Assembly: GCA_028641055.1 (NCBI GenBank)
Contig: JAPCYS010000849.1
Span: forward strand, 372,001-436,000
Direction: 5' to 3'
Length of the DNA: 64,000 nucleotides
DNA from: Alopecurus myosuroides
Lineage: Eukaryota > Streptophyta > Magnoliopsida > Poales > Poaceae
Shown: positions 47,983 through 58,149 of the stretch, piece after piece
Position numbering within the stretch: position 1 is the stretch's first letter
Layout: each line of letters begins with the position of its first letter
Translations under genes and position numbers: made by a program
The notes under the pieces: model-generated
Told to the model about the DNA's origin: nothing
Database searches by the model: none
Seen by the model: the letters and a program-made list of their open reading frames with translations, nothing else

Positions 47983-49570
47983 GTGATTGGTTTGTGATTG
48001 CAACGGGGAACGAGGGGGTATAACGTGCAGGTTGTGGCTCTTTTTAACTGAAACGCAAACGTGCAGTTGCCTGCGATCAGAGAGGAGGCCGCCATGGTCT
48101 GCTGCTCGCCGGAGGGGGCTGCTGCGAGGGGTGGCTGCGACCAAGGGAGAGAGGAGGGAGGCGAGAGGAGGCGGAGGAGGTGGGGCGCTCACCTTGGTGC
48201 GGTCGATGGAGGCGGGATCGGTGCAGGGAGTCGGGCGGAGCAGGGGCAGGGAAGGCCGGCGACATGTCGACGATGGCGGCGGCGGCTCGAGTACTCCCGG
48301 TCCGCGCCGAGGTGATGGAGAGGAAGCCCGCGGTGAGGGCTTTCCATTCCCGCCCTCACCGCGGCCGGAGGGTGACGGCAACGCCGGCGATCGCCGGGGG
48401 AGGAGGCTCGGTGGAGTGTTCGGTACAGGGAGAGAGAGGAGAGCAACAGAGAAGGAAGAGAGGGAGAAAAGAGAGAGTGGAGGCGGGGAGAAGAGGGAGA
48501 AGGGAGAAAGGAGAGGTTAGGGGGAACCCTAGGGCAGGAGGTTAGGTTTATAGGGAGGGGGAGAGGAGGATCACCGTTGCTGTTTCTTCTCTGAACCACG
48601 TGGGGGTGCTGGATGGTGACCGTACCAAGGAGGAAGAAAGTGGGGAAAGGGTATGGGCCTAGGGAAGGTGTTGGGCTGAGGGGAGAGTGGGCTTGGGGAA
48701 AAAAGGAAAAAGGGAAAAGGCCTGCTGGTGCTCTCTCTTGTGTGCTGTTTTCATTTTTATTAATTGTTGTGTTATTTATTTTTTTTCTGATTGAATTAGA
48801 GAAGAAAAGAGGGGTTTTGAGTTGGTAAAAATGTTAGGAGAATTTTGGGGAAGTTATTTAGGTCATCCACAAACAAATGCCAAGTTAGTTTTACAAAAGT
48901 TTCAAATTTTAAATACTGTTTGTGATTTAATTCAAAGTGGATGGATTTTATTTACTAAGTGAATATTATTGAAAACAACCTTTTTATAGGGTGAACCCTA
49001 TTAATTAAAATAGAACAATTGAGTTGATTTGTTTTGATAACATTCATAAATTCAAATTAGGTGTTGTTTGATGATTCGATTCCAATTTAAATGATTTTGA
49101 GATCAACTGATTATTGCAAACCAATGTTAAATGGAGTGATCAAATAATTTTGATTGGAAGCATATGATTAATAATTGTGTTGCAATTTTTATAAGATCCA
49201 CATGGTTGTTGTTTGGAAGAAAATCATAATTGAATTTGAAAAGGGTTTGATATTAAATGATTTTTTGATAGAAACAAAACAATAGTTTTGGAATCACACT
49301 TTAATGGAAACAATTGATTGTTTTATTTTAAAATATCTTTTTAGAAATTGTAACATCACAAGTATGAAACAAAGGTTTGAAATTTGAGTTGAAATTCAAA
49401 TAGAAAACAAAGGAAAACAAATGAAAACAGTTGGAAAACAAATGAAAACAGAGGAAAACAAAAGGAAAACAAGCAAAACAATTGCAATCAACATGATGCC
49501 ATGATGCAAAACATAAAATAACAGAGAGCAAAACATTCTAAAGGCTATTTTTCATACTTGGGATGTTACA

Positions 49571-49804
49571 GACGTGGGGACGGGAGGCGACGACAAGGTA
49601 GAGAACGCCGCGCATCGAGATCCCGCGCCGCCCGCGCCTAGGCCTTCCGTGTTCTTCTGCTCAGCACCGTCTCCCAAGCCGGCTGGGGCTGGGTCGCGGG
49701 GAGGGGCGAACTACGATGGAACGGTGCATGGGTGGCGCAATGGGGGAGGCCGCCGAGGAGCACCGCGGGAGCGGGCCGCCTGAAGCAGGAGGGTTGCTAG
49801 CCAT
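49571..49804 (-). pseudogene. LINE ORF1, N-terminal segment
   Basis: The minus-strand ATG at 49804 opens MASNPPASGGPLPRCSSAA. The segment is Gly/Ala/Pro-rich and reaches the solo LTR at 49570; beyond the LTR it joins the zinc-knuckle part. A stop in this frame at about 49666 requires one frameshift. The sequence 49805-49944 is LINE 5' UTR. Confidence 0.65.
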
Positions 49805-49944
49805 GGCAACAACCACAGGGAGGTGGCCGCCAGCGCCGGAGTGGCCGCCGGCGCAGGGGTGGGTTTTGAGGGAGCGGAGCCTACCTACGGTCGTTTGTTC
49901 CTATTCTCCTTGTCAGAAAACATTTTATGAAATCATACTTATCC

Positions 49945-50178
49945 CAGCGTTTAGAGTTGGTAAAACTTCTACCCATTTGGACAAATAGTCCACCGCAAAT
50001 AAAATCACATTGTTCAATTGGTGTGGAAAAGAGAGGCCTTTCCGTACCTCCCCGACGAAACTGTTTTGGTCCGTCCAATTGACCCTGTGGACGACTGTCA
50101 TTCGTTCTGCTACATATTTGTGTGCCCTACGCCCTTTTTTCACATGATGTCTAGTTATGTGTTACACTAACGGGTAGG
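49945..50178 (-). pseudogene. Athila-like gypsy integrase, N-terminal side of core
   Basis: The minus strand ends in LFAVDYLSKWVEVLPT, containing the first catalytic Asp block of the integrase (VDYxSKWVE). It joins directly with INADAKVV at 28310 once the LINE is removed. Upstream residues (RVNWTDQNSFVGEVRKGL) are not clearly conserved. It ends at the target site of the LINE fragment at 50178. Confidence 0.75.
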
Positions 50179-50195
50179 GACAAATTCCTTTGGCG

Positions 50196-51074
50196 CGCTC
50201 CAGAACGGGCAATGGAATATTGGATTTCGTCGCACGTTTGGCCCGGTGGAGGCTGCAAAGTGGGAGATGCTCTTGGCCTCCCTCCCCCAGACCTTAGGAG
50301 ATGAACCGGATTCGGTTGCGTGGTCTCTAGCACCCTCGGGTAACTTTTCGGTGGGTTCGGCATACCGGGCCCTTTTTACAGGGCCCACGCTTCCGTGGGC
50401 GATCCATCTCTGGAAAGCCCCTATGCCATTAAAAATTAGGATTTTCACCTGGCAGTTACTGCGTGATCGCCTCCCTTCGGGGGTGGAGGTCACCAAGCGG
50501 TTTGGTCCCGGCGATGGGACATGCCCCCTATGTGCGGTTCCAGAGACGGGAACCCACATCTTGTTTTCCTGCCCCGCAGCTCGCTTCCTTTGGAGCTTCG
50601 TTGCTGAGGTGCTGGGGCCCGAGTGGCGGGCCCTGGACCTCAGTGAGTTCCTGGAAGCGCAGGCAAACCGTAACGGGAGGAGGAGACGCCTCTTCTGGTT
50701 ATTGTTTGCCGCGATGACCTGGACCTTATGGACTATTCGTAATAAGATGGTTATCGAGCACGTCTTTCTGAGACGGGGCTCTGACTCTGTGTTTAAATTC
50801 TTGGCTTTCTTGCAGGAGTGGCATCCTCTCTGTAGACAACGGGACTTGGAGCGGCTGGACCGTGTGATTCAGGACCTCGTGAAGGCGGCTCGCCGCTTAT
50901 CTTCAGCGTCCAGCCGCTGAGCTTGGTGGTCGTTTTCTCTTTTCGTTCGTCTTTGGGCAGTATTGTGCTGTTGCCCCAGCAAACTTTGGACATCTCGTGT
51001 GTGTGTTTTCGGGTCTTTGTTGTATGACGTTTGGTGCTTTATTTATAAAGCGGGGCGTAAAGCCTGTTTCGAGG
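50196..51074 (+). mobile_element. 5'-truncated LINE (879 bp) with 18 bp TSD
   Basis: AGGGACAAATTCCTTTGG occurs at 50178-50195 and 51075-51092, a perfect duplication. The body is the last part of LINE ORF2 plus 3' UTR on the plus strand. The 3' end has the hairpin GCTTTA-TTTA-TAAAGC and finishes GGGGCGTAAAGCCTGTTTCG, without a clear poly(A). It is related to the minus-strand LINE at 58719. Confidence 0.9.
50246..50920 (+). pseudogene. LINE ORF2 C-terminal fragment, zf-RVT
   Basis: 224 open codons: SVAWSLAPSGNFSVGSAY, LWKAPMPLKIRIFTWQLL, RDRLPSGVEVTKRFGPGDG, then the zinc-binding block CPLCAVPETGTHILFSCP and FLWSFVAEVLGPEW. The C-terminal MTWTLWTIRNKMVIEHVFL is typical of grass LINEs. The stop TGA at 50918 is natural, but the RT and endonuclease are missing through 5' truncation at 50196. 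The first Met is internal. Confidence 0.88.
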
Positions 51075-51092
51075 AGGGACAAATTCCTTTGG

Positions 51093-51919
51093 GCTACAGG
51101 CTCTCGGGTCGTGATCGGCGCGGCAATGCGACACAGTGGCATCAAGGATCAATGAGCGTCTCAGGCAGGGGCAAAAAGGGTATTTCATGTCCATTTCCAT
51201 ACTCGCTATGCCCGGCTGTACGCGTGTGGAGGCATGGGAATGGCCGTCGGGTACGCAGAAGCATTGCACCTCGCCACCCTCCTTGCCTGAGAGGAGCCTC
51301 CCTTCCCCTAAACTCGCGTATGCCAGAAGCCCAGAACCGGTCTCCTCATCCTCGCCATTTGCCCTAGATCTGGTAGGGTTTCCTGCCGCCACAACTACTA
51401 CCGCTGCCGCCGCCATAGCTACTTCCACCATCGTCCGCCTCCTCGGACTCTGACACCGCTTTCGTTGCTGCTCAAGCATGGTGAACGCCAACCCTACTTC
51501 TTCTTCACTATGATTTTCTCTGGTTCCGCTAGGATTTGCCGCAGACATAGCTACTGTCGTCGATGTTCGTCTCACCGGCTCCCGACACCTCTTTTGTCGC
51601 TAGTCAGGTAAGGTGAACACCTCTTATCGAGTAGCTTGTGCCCGGTTTCTTTCTTGGCAGCGTGTCCACGGAGTGACCTGCTCTTTCTTCCCCCAATGGC
51701 TCTTCCTCCTGCAGGTCCGAATCGAGGCATTCACTGCAGCCTCTTACCAAGGAGCGGCAGATGTAAGCATCGTCCAGCACAAGAGTCCTGGTCGAGCATG
51801 TTCTACAGGAGGCATGCCAGGTATTGGGTATTAAGTGACCAGGATGCTTCCGATGTCTCCTTCGCCCACAACAAGGTGGGCAGGTGAAGCTACAACAATA
51901 CAACGACAAATTAGCGCCC
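51093..51919. other. GC-rich sequence of unknown origin
   Basis: Between the LINE fragment and the Reina-like element. Open frames of 100-180 codons exist on both strands (for example minus 51039-51575, with an Ala/Val run) but show no domain I know, and they cross element boundaries. It could be part of a host gene or a DNA transposon body. Confidence 0.35.
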
Positions 51920-52321
51920 TGATAGGAACCAACTAGTCTAGAGACAGTTTCAGATGAACACTCGAAATTCAGACAAGAACTGGGAATCAAAATTAAGGCA
52001 ACGATGGCCGATTTTGGTACGATTACAACCAACCAGGGACACTGGCGGCTAGGGTTTAACCCATACAATAGATAGATGATCTCTACGCATCGAGGGATCC
52101 AGCTATAAAGCAGATTACAGGGGTAGAAAAGAGAAAACACTTCAGACAGGAGTGGTTGGCGCCAGTGCTTTGGTCAGAAAGGTAACATCGACCACGGGAT
52201 GACTCGAGGCCTTCGGATGGCTGATGAACGGCGTGGATCGAGTCACTTCCATGAAACGCTGCAAGCTGATTTGAACCGTTGTTTCGCGCCAAGAACAAGA
52301 ACAGATATGTAGTGCCTGACA
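51920..52321 (-). repeat. Reina-like 3' LTR (402 bp)
   Basis: TGATAGGAACCA...GTGCCTGACA on the plus strand. It aligns without gaps to 57441-57842. Confidence 0.95.
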
Positions 52322-52351
52322 ATACCCCGCTCCTTGAGACCAGACCTGTCC

Positions 52352-52885
52352 TCAAGGCTGGAATTGTGGGAATACTTTCTGGATGAATGTAGCATCCTCC
52401 CAAGTGGCTTGTTCAGTCGGTAGATTGGCCCATTTGATCAACCAACAGACCACCGGTACTTGAATATCACCTTGAGCGCGAGGAATTAGTTTTCTGTCGA
52501 GGAGTTGTTCTGGTTCCAGTAGAATAGTTCCATCATCATTTAGAAGTGGTAAGGAAGGGTTGGCCACTGCTTGGGGACCCAGATGTTTCTTCAACTGACT
52601 AACATGGAATGTGTTGTGTAATTTGCATCCCTCTGGGAGCAGTATTTTGTATGCCACCGAGCCCACCCTTTCCAGAACTCGAAAAGGACCATAGTACCTT
52701 GAATGAAGTTTGATGTGTCGATGAAGACTGAGAGAAGTGTGTCTGTAAGGTTGGACTTTTAAATAAACCATGTCTCCAAATGTCAAGGACCATTCTGATC
52801 TATTCTTGTCTGCTTGGACTTTCATTCTTGTCTGGGCCTTTAACAAGTTCTCCTTGATCCAGGCTGCAGTTTGCTCAGCTATCAA
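52352..52885 (-). pseudogene. Chromovirus integrase C-terminus with chromodomain
   Basis: 177 codons. The frame includes LLKAQTRMKVQADKNRSEW, FGDMVYLKVQPYRHTSL, LHSRYYGPFRVLERVGSVAY and LHNTFHVSQLKKHLG, the GPF/Y module. It ends with VVCWLIKWANLPTEQATWED, the beta-strand and helix region of a chromodomain (usual VLIKWxxLPxxxATWED). Chromodomains target chromoviruses to marked chromatin. The stop at 52352 is 30 bp from the LTR. Upstream it is out of frame with the integrase core. Confidence 0.88.
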
Positions 52886-53504
52886 GATGGAGGAAAAGTC
52901 TGTTTGAGTTTACACTGGGAATAGAGTTGTTTCTGCAATCATGGTTGGTTTCGTGTTGTATAAAGCCTGAAATGGTGTGATCTTGAGGGCTGTATGGTAG
53001 CTAGTGGTGTACCACCATTCTGCCAGTGAAAGCCACTTTGCCCATTTTCTGGTTGGAGTTCTCTAGGCATTGATTGACTCGTTCGGTTTGCCCATCTGTT
53101 TGGGGGTGGTATGATGTGCGGAAGTGCAATTTGACTCCCAATTGCTTGAAAAGGTCTTGCCAAAAGTGACTTGTGAAGATATGATCTCTGTCAGTGACAA
53201 TGACTGAGGGAGTCCCATGTAATTTGAATACATTGTCAGTGAATGCAGTTACCACAGTAGAGACAGTAATTGGGTGCTTCAAAGCTATGAAGTGACTGTA
53301 CTTGGTGAATTGATCCACTAACACCAAGATCATGTCCTTGTTGTATGACAGAGGCAGGCCCTCAACAAAATCCATGCTAATGTGGGCCCAAGCAAAGTCA
53401 GGTACTGGCAGGGGTTGTAGCAAGCCAGGGTACTTGCAATGTTCAGGTTTGTTAATTTGGCAGACTGGGCACTGTTTAATGAAATCCATAATGAATTGTT
53501 TCAT
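52886..53504 (-). pseudogene. Chromovirus integrase core, frameshifted
   Basis: The frame 53504-53001 shows the end of the HHCC finger (CPVCQINKPEH), then HISMDFVEGLPLS, DMILVLVDQFTKYSHFI, VIVTDRDHIFTSHFWQ and YHPQTDGQTERVNQCLEN, so the catalytic D, D and E are all present. After NQCLEN frameshifts near 53020 and a stop at 52998 break the protein; WWYTTSYHTALKITPFQAL follows in another frame. Confidence 0.88.
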
Positions 53505-53545
53505 AGAAGGCCAATGGAATAATAAGTGGACTCTGTGGAAAGTTG

Positions 53546-54289
53546 CTATTGGCCAGAGTGACCACCCAGCTCAGAATTATGGAAAGCTGCCACCAGTTTC
53601 TTCTTCAGGGAGTTATCTTGGCCAATTATGATCTTTCCCTTGTACCAGATTACTCCTTGTTTGAGTGTGTAGTTAGGAATAGTTGTGGGATCCAGTGCTA
53701 GTGTAGCCAGTAATTTCTTACATTTCTCATGTGAAGAATAACTGTCAGTAACTTGAGTTATCCAGGCAGGGTGTACAGTAGATGTACTGGGAGCAATCAA
53801 TTTGTATTGCACTCTACAGAGAGCATCAGCTACCTTGTTGGTTTTTCCCTGTTTGTATTCAATGGAAAAATTGTATCCAAGCAGTTTGACCAATAGCTTG
53901 TGCTCTATGCCTTCTGTGAATTTTTGTTCTTGAATATATTTCAAACTTTCCTGATCAGTTCTGATGATGAGAGATGAAGCTGCAAAATAGTGTTTCCAAT
54001 GTTTCAATGCCTCAATGATTGCTAATGCATCCTTGTCATATGTGGAGAAGGCTACTGCTTTAGGTGCAATAGCTTTGCTAAAAAATGATATAGGCTTGCC
54101 TGCCTGCATGAGAACAGCTCCAATGCCATAACCAGAGGCATCTGTCTCTAGAATAAATGATTCAGAGAAGTTTGGTAGAGCCAAGACTGGGGCCTGTGTG
54201 AGCTTATTTTTAAGTGTGCTGAAGGCAATATCCTGTTCTGGTCCCCAACAGAAATTATCCTTTTTTAAGCAGAAGAAGAGGGTTTGCAA
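53546..54289 (-). pseudogene. Chromovirus RNase H domain
   Basis: 247 codons: FCWGPEQDIAFSTLKNKL, PVLALPNFSESFILETDAS (first RNase H Asp), GYGIGAVLMQ, YDKDALAIIEALKHWKHYF, IIRTDQESLKYIQEQ and EYKQGKTNKVADALCR (Asp of the last block). It ends in FHNSELGGHSGQ at the start of the integrase finger. It overlaps the RT frame by 25 bp in a different frame, a probable indel. Confidence 0.9.
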
Positions 54290-55037
54290 ATCAGTCCATA
54301 GTTTTGGATAAACCTTCTGTAGTAGCCAGTAAGACCCAGGAAACTTCTCAATTGTGACACATTTTCAGGTGTTAGCCATTTTACTACTTCAGCAATTCTC
54401 ACTGGATCAGTAGCTACACCATCCCCTCTAATGACATGCCCCAGATATTCTACTTGTTTTTGTGCAAACACACATTTGCTTTTCTTGGCAAATAATTGAT
54501 GCTCAATGAGTTTATCAAATATCTGTTTGAGGTGCCCCAAGTGGTCATGTAGAGACTTGCTGTAAATCAATATGTCATCAAAGAAAAACAGAGCAAACTT
54601 TCTGAGGAAGGGTGCTAATACATTGTTCATGAGCATCTGGAAGGTGGCAGGAGCATTTGTGAGGCCAAAAGGCATGACTAGGTACTCATAGTTTCCACAA
54701 TGGGTGCTAAATGCAGTTTTTTCAATGTCCTGCTCCTGCATTCTGATTTGGTGATAGCCACTTCTTAAATCCAGTTTGGAAAAAATGGCACCTCCCTGTA
54801 ACTCATCCAATAAATCTTCAATAACAGGGATAGGATATTTGTTTTTAATTGTTTGGGCATTCAGCTTCCTGAAGTCATTGCATACTCTCCAAGTGAAATT
54901 CTTCTTTTTCACCAAAATGGCAGGGGAGGAGTAGGGACTGACATTGTCTCTGATCACTTTGGTTTTTATCATTTCCTTGATAAGATTTTACATGGCTTCC
55001 TTCTGGTGGTAGGGAAGTCTGTAAGGTCTTTGGTTAA
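54265..55037 (-). pseudogene. Chromovirus reverse transcriptase
   Basis: Frame 54972-54265: VIRDNVSPYSSPAILVKKK, WRVCNDFRKLNAQTIKNKYP, IFSKLDLRSGYHQIRM, FGLTNAPATFQMLMNNV, FALFFFDDILIYSKS (FFDD catalytic pair) and VEYLGHVIRGDGVATDP, FLGLTGYYRRFIQNYG. All seven RT blocks can be seen. A stop near 54987 separates it from its linker to the protease. Confidence 0.92.
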
Positions 55038-56966
55038 CTATTTTGGCCTATGGAACAAGTGGAATTGTATGGTCAATTGCCCTTTTTGGAGGAAGGTCTT
55101 GGGGAGTTGAAAATGACATTTCATATTGGTGCAGTAGTGCCTGTACTTGTGGATGTATAGGACCATTGGATACATTTTCTTCAGTCGTTTGCTGCAAGAA
55201 AATAACATCTCCACAGATTGGTTCATTATACAATTTTCACTGGCCTTCATTTCAGGTACAGTGACTGTTGGCAAGCTTTCATCCTTGAATACAATCTTTT
55301 CCCCATTTTGTCTTGTGACCTGCACTTGCATTTCTTGGAAATCTAGTTCCAGAGGGCTGTTAAGAGACATCCAATCTGCTCCTAGGATAATATCATAGCC
55401 ATGCAACTGAAGTACTCTGAAATCAGCATAGAATTCATTTCCCTGTACAGAAAACTTGCAGTTTGGTGCCCAGAATTCTGTCCATAAGGTTCCCCCATTA
55501 GCTACTTGCACTCTCTTTTTCTTTGTTGGGCATAATGTGCACTTGGCCTTGTGTGCCATGTCTGGTGTGATAAAAGTGGCTGTACTACCACTATCAATCA
55601 ATGCAGTGGCCTTCATTTTTCCCATGGAGATAGTCATAGTGAAGGTATACTTGGACTGACCAATTCCCATGAATGCATGCATTGATATTTGCAGTATCTT
55701 ATCCTCCTTTTGGGTGTCAGTATTTGTCTCTGGAACAGGTAATTCTTCTATATAGTAAACCATCTCAGCATCATCAGGAAATGTGCCCTGTAATGCTTGA
55801 ATTTGTGCCTGATTTGCCATTTTGCATACTTTCTTATGGCCAGGGAACCATTTCTCCTTACATTTGTAACAATTTCCCACTAGTCTTGCTTGTTCAATAA
55901 GTGCAGCTGTTCCAGATAATTGCTTTGGTTGTTCATACTGAACTTTTCTTCTGACAGCAGGGTTGTAAGGGGTAATTGTTTTCTTGGCAGGTAAGGATTG
56001 TTCCATCCTTCTAGCTAGCCAAATAGCTTTCTGTAAGTCTTGATGTTCATGACACTGAACATGATGTTGAATTGTGTCAATTAGTCCAGCTATGAAGCTA
56101 TTTTTGAAATACTCAGCATTAAGGACTGGGTTATCTCTGTGCAGAAGATTCATAGCCTGTTCAAATCTCAGAACATATTCATTGATAGTCCCTGTTTGTT
56201 GTAGAGCATGGAAGGCTCTGACATTATCACAGATGAAAGATTCAGAGAACCTGTTTTCTAAATATCTGCAGAACCTATACCAAGGCAAGTTATTTGCTGG
56301 CATTGCAGTGCCTCTCCACCACTCAATTGCAGGTCCCTTCAGGTATGTAACTGCAATTTCAGTCTTTTGTTCTCCAGGAGTGTGTGCTGCTTCAAAATAC
56401 ATCTCTACCACTTGTATCCATGAAGTAGTGCCAGTACCATCAAATTCAGGAATATTGTACTTGGCAGGTTTCACAGTAGCTACTGTTCGTCGATTTTCCA
56501 CTTGGTTCTCTCTATAATTGGTCATTTGCCTGTTCTCCTGCTGCAACGTTTCCAGGTTGATGATGTGGACAGTGTTGTGACCATGTTCAGGTGTAGCTGT
56601 TGCCTTATTGTCATTTCCTGCCTGAGTGGGTTTTGTGTTGAAGTGGGGGTGTCTGTAGGGCATTTTGACAGACCCATCCAAACTGAGTTCCTTACCAGTT
56701 TTAATGTCTTGCAGTTTTGCAGATCCAACAGTATGAGGGGAAGGGTTAGGCTCAGCAGGAGATTTTTGTGCACCATGGAGAGAAAAATTCTGAGCCGTTG
56801 GTCCTTGCTTTGACAGAGATGCCTCTTTTGATGGGAAGTTGTTCATGAAAGTCGAGAGGGAGTTGTTGAGTTCTGTCAGTGTTTTCTGAACTGAAAGAAA
56901 ATTTGAGCCAACTGTCTCACGAAATTCGTCAAAATCCTCACGATCTTGTTGCCTGCTTTGCTGCAA
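55038..56966 (-). pseudogene. Chromovirus gag and aspartic protease
   Basis: 642 open codons. N-terminal coiled-coil-like region, then the retrotransposon gag core: YNIPEFDGTGTTSWIQVVE, VTYLKGPAIEWWRG, WYRFCRYLENRFSE. The zinc knuckle appears as CYKCKEKWFPGHKKVC. Protease: MKATALIDSGSTATFITPD with catalytic D-S-G, and YDIILGADWMSLNSPLELD. After about residue 600 the frame leaves the conserved linker, which continues in the 55233-55048 frame (STPQDLPPKRAIDHTIPL). So gag-protease is intact but frameshifted relative to RT. Confidence 0.92.
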
Positions 56967-57440
56967 AACCTTTACTTCAAGCTATAAAGATTGGAACTCG
57001 AGCTGCTCTGTTGATGTTGAGTCCTCCACATGAACCATGTTGTCCTGGCTAAAACTATGCACTAATAGGGTTTTTACAACCGACAGTATACCTGATAACC
57101 TCTTTGGCTATCCTGATCTGCTTCACAAGGGGGGAATTTTACCACAGCTAGTGCTGCAACCAGACCTCGATCGCAGATCCTTCCGTCGTGCTACTCCGTC
57201 GCTGTCGTCCGCCTCCAAAGTACAACAATTTGGGAGGGAGGGTGGGATTTTACTACAGGCACAGTGTGTGTCTGCAACCCCCTGCCTGACCAAACCTGTA
57301 CCGACCTCTCGCCGCCGCCAACGCCGTCTTGCGCCGCCGCCGGGATCGGGTGGGAGGGGAAGGATTTTACAGCTCCTCCAACTTCCCGTCTGCACCCAGA
57401 TCCGATCGCCTCCGAGGAGCACGTGGCTCTGAATACAAAT
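56967..57440 (-). other. Reina-like element 5' leader
   Basis: About 470 bp between the 5' LTR and the gag frame on the minus strand. It holds the primer site next to the LTR and a GC-rich leader (57120-57420). The gag reading probably starts further up with MVHVEDSTSTEQLEFQ near 57040, as an open stretch with one stop suggests. Confidence 0.55.
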
Positions 57441-57842
57441 TGATAGGAACCAGCTAGTCTACAGACAGTTTCAGATGAACACTCGAAATTCAGACAAGAA
57501 CTGGGAATCGAAATTAAGGCAACGATGGCCGATTTTGGTACGATTACAACCAACCATGGACACTGGCGGCTAGGGTTTAACCCATACAATAGATAGATGA
57601 TCTTTACACATCGAGGGATCCAGCTATAAAGCGGATTACAGGGGTAGAAAAGAGAAAACACTTCAGACAGTAGTGGTTGGCGCCAGTGCTTTGGTTAGAA
57701 AGGTAACAGTGACCACGGGATGACTCGAGACCGTCGGATGGCTGATGAACGGCGTGGATCGAGTCACTTCCACGAAATGCTGCAAGCTGATTTGAACTGT
57801 TGTTTCGCGCCAAGAACAAGAACAGAGATGTAGTGCCTGACA
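57441..57842 (-). repeat. Reina-like 5' LTR (402 bp)
   Basis: Same ends as the other copy. On the minus strand it starts TGTCAGGCAC and ends CTATCA, followed by the diverged primer site at 57425-57439. Confidence 0.95.
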
Positions 57843-57875
57843 CGCCCCTTCCCACATGTTTGCTCGCTACGTTCT

Positions 57876-58132
57876 TTTTTCAAGACCAAGTAAGAGAATT
57901 GCGTGCCTTATGTATTAAGATAGAGAAGCAAGTTACAAGTTACAGAAGAGGCTGTACAAAGTGTCACTCACAAGGGAGCCACACTACCACCAGACCACCC
58001 ACACCACTCTACTACAGGATCTCTCCCACCGATCTACTAAAAAGAGCCAATTTCCACAACTCAAACTCACAGGATATACTGCGCGAAAGCTCAGCCGGCA
58101 TCACCGCTACTCGATCGACTAAAAAGAGCCAC
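57876..58132 (-). mobile_element. 257 bp retroposon with 17 bp TSD
   Basis: TTTGCTCGCTACGTTCT (57859-57875) and TTTGCTCCCTACGTTCT (58133-58149) flank it with one mismatch. Its minus strand ends GGTCTTGAAAAA, as does the LINE at 28311 (GTTCTTGAAAAAAAA), so it is a heavily 5'-truncated LINE end or a SINE using that LINE's machinery. Two copies of ACTAAAAAGAGCCA lie within (58037 and 58118). Confidence 0.75.
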
Positions 58133-58149
58133 TTTGCTCCCTACGTTCT

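Larger units (their letters stand above)
44791..49570 (-). repeat. Solo LTR of family B (4,780 bp)
   Basis: Starts TGTCGCACCCGGAC and ends GGGATGTTACA. GACGT flanks it at 44786-44790 and 49571-49575, a perfect 5 bp duplication. It aligns with the family B LTRs throughout but is clearly more diverged (roughly 90% by eye). It disrupts LINE ORF1 just upstream of the zinc knuckles, and the ORF reads on at 49571. No internal region or second LTR exists, so an LTR-LTR recombination removed the rest. Confidence 0.95.
28311..49944 (-). mobile_element. LINE-1 class retrotransposon, invaded by two LTR insertions
   Basis: The 3' end on the minus strand is CTTGAAAAAAAA at 28311, preceded by the hairpin ATGCAA-ATCC-TTGCAT. 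Target duplications are CAGCGTTTATAG (28299-28310) and CAGCGTTTAGAG (49945-49956), 11 of 12 matching. Removing everything between them restores the Athila integrase from VDYLSKWVE to INADAKVV. Subtracting the 10.4 kb family B element and the 4.8 kb solo LTR leaves about 6.45 kb, a normal length for a plant LINE with ORF1 and ORF2. ORFs contain frameshifts, so it is not active. Confidence 0.9.
51920..57842 (-). mobile_element. Reina-like Ty3/gypsy chromovirus, complete (5,923 bp)
   Basis: Flanked by CGCCC at 51915-51919 and 57843-57847. The two LTRs are both 402 bp. Coding order on the minus strand is gag, protease, RT, RNase H, integrase and a chromodomain-like end, with short LTRs and about 5.9 kb total, which fits the Reina clade (inference). 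Primer site: TTTGTATTCAGAGCC after the 5' LTR is a diverged form of TTGGTATCAGAGCC. Before the 3' LTR, AAGGAGCGGGGTAT is the polypurine tract. About 17 differences between the LTRs indicate an age above one million years at usual grass rates. Several frameshifts make it inactive. Confidence 0.93.

Noticed and set aside
51039..51575. 178-codon ORF as a gene
   Set aside because: It crosses the target-duplication boundary of the LINE fragment at 51075-51092 and has low-complexity Ala/Val runs; a chance frame.
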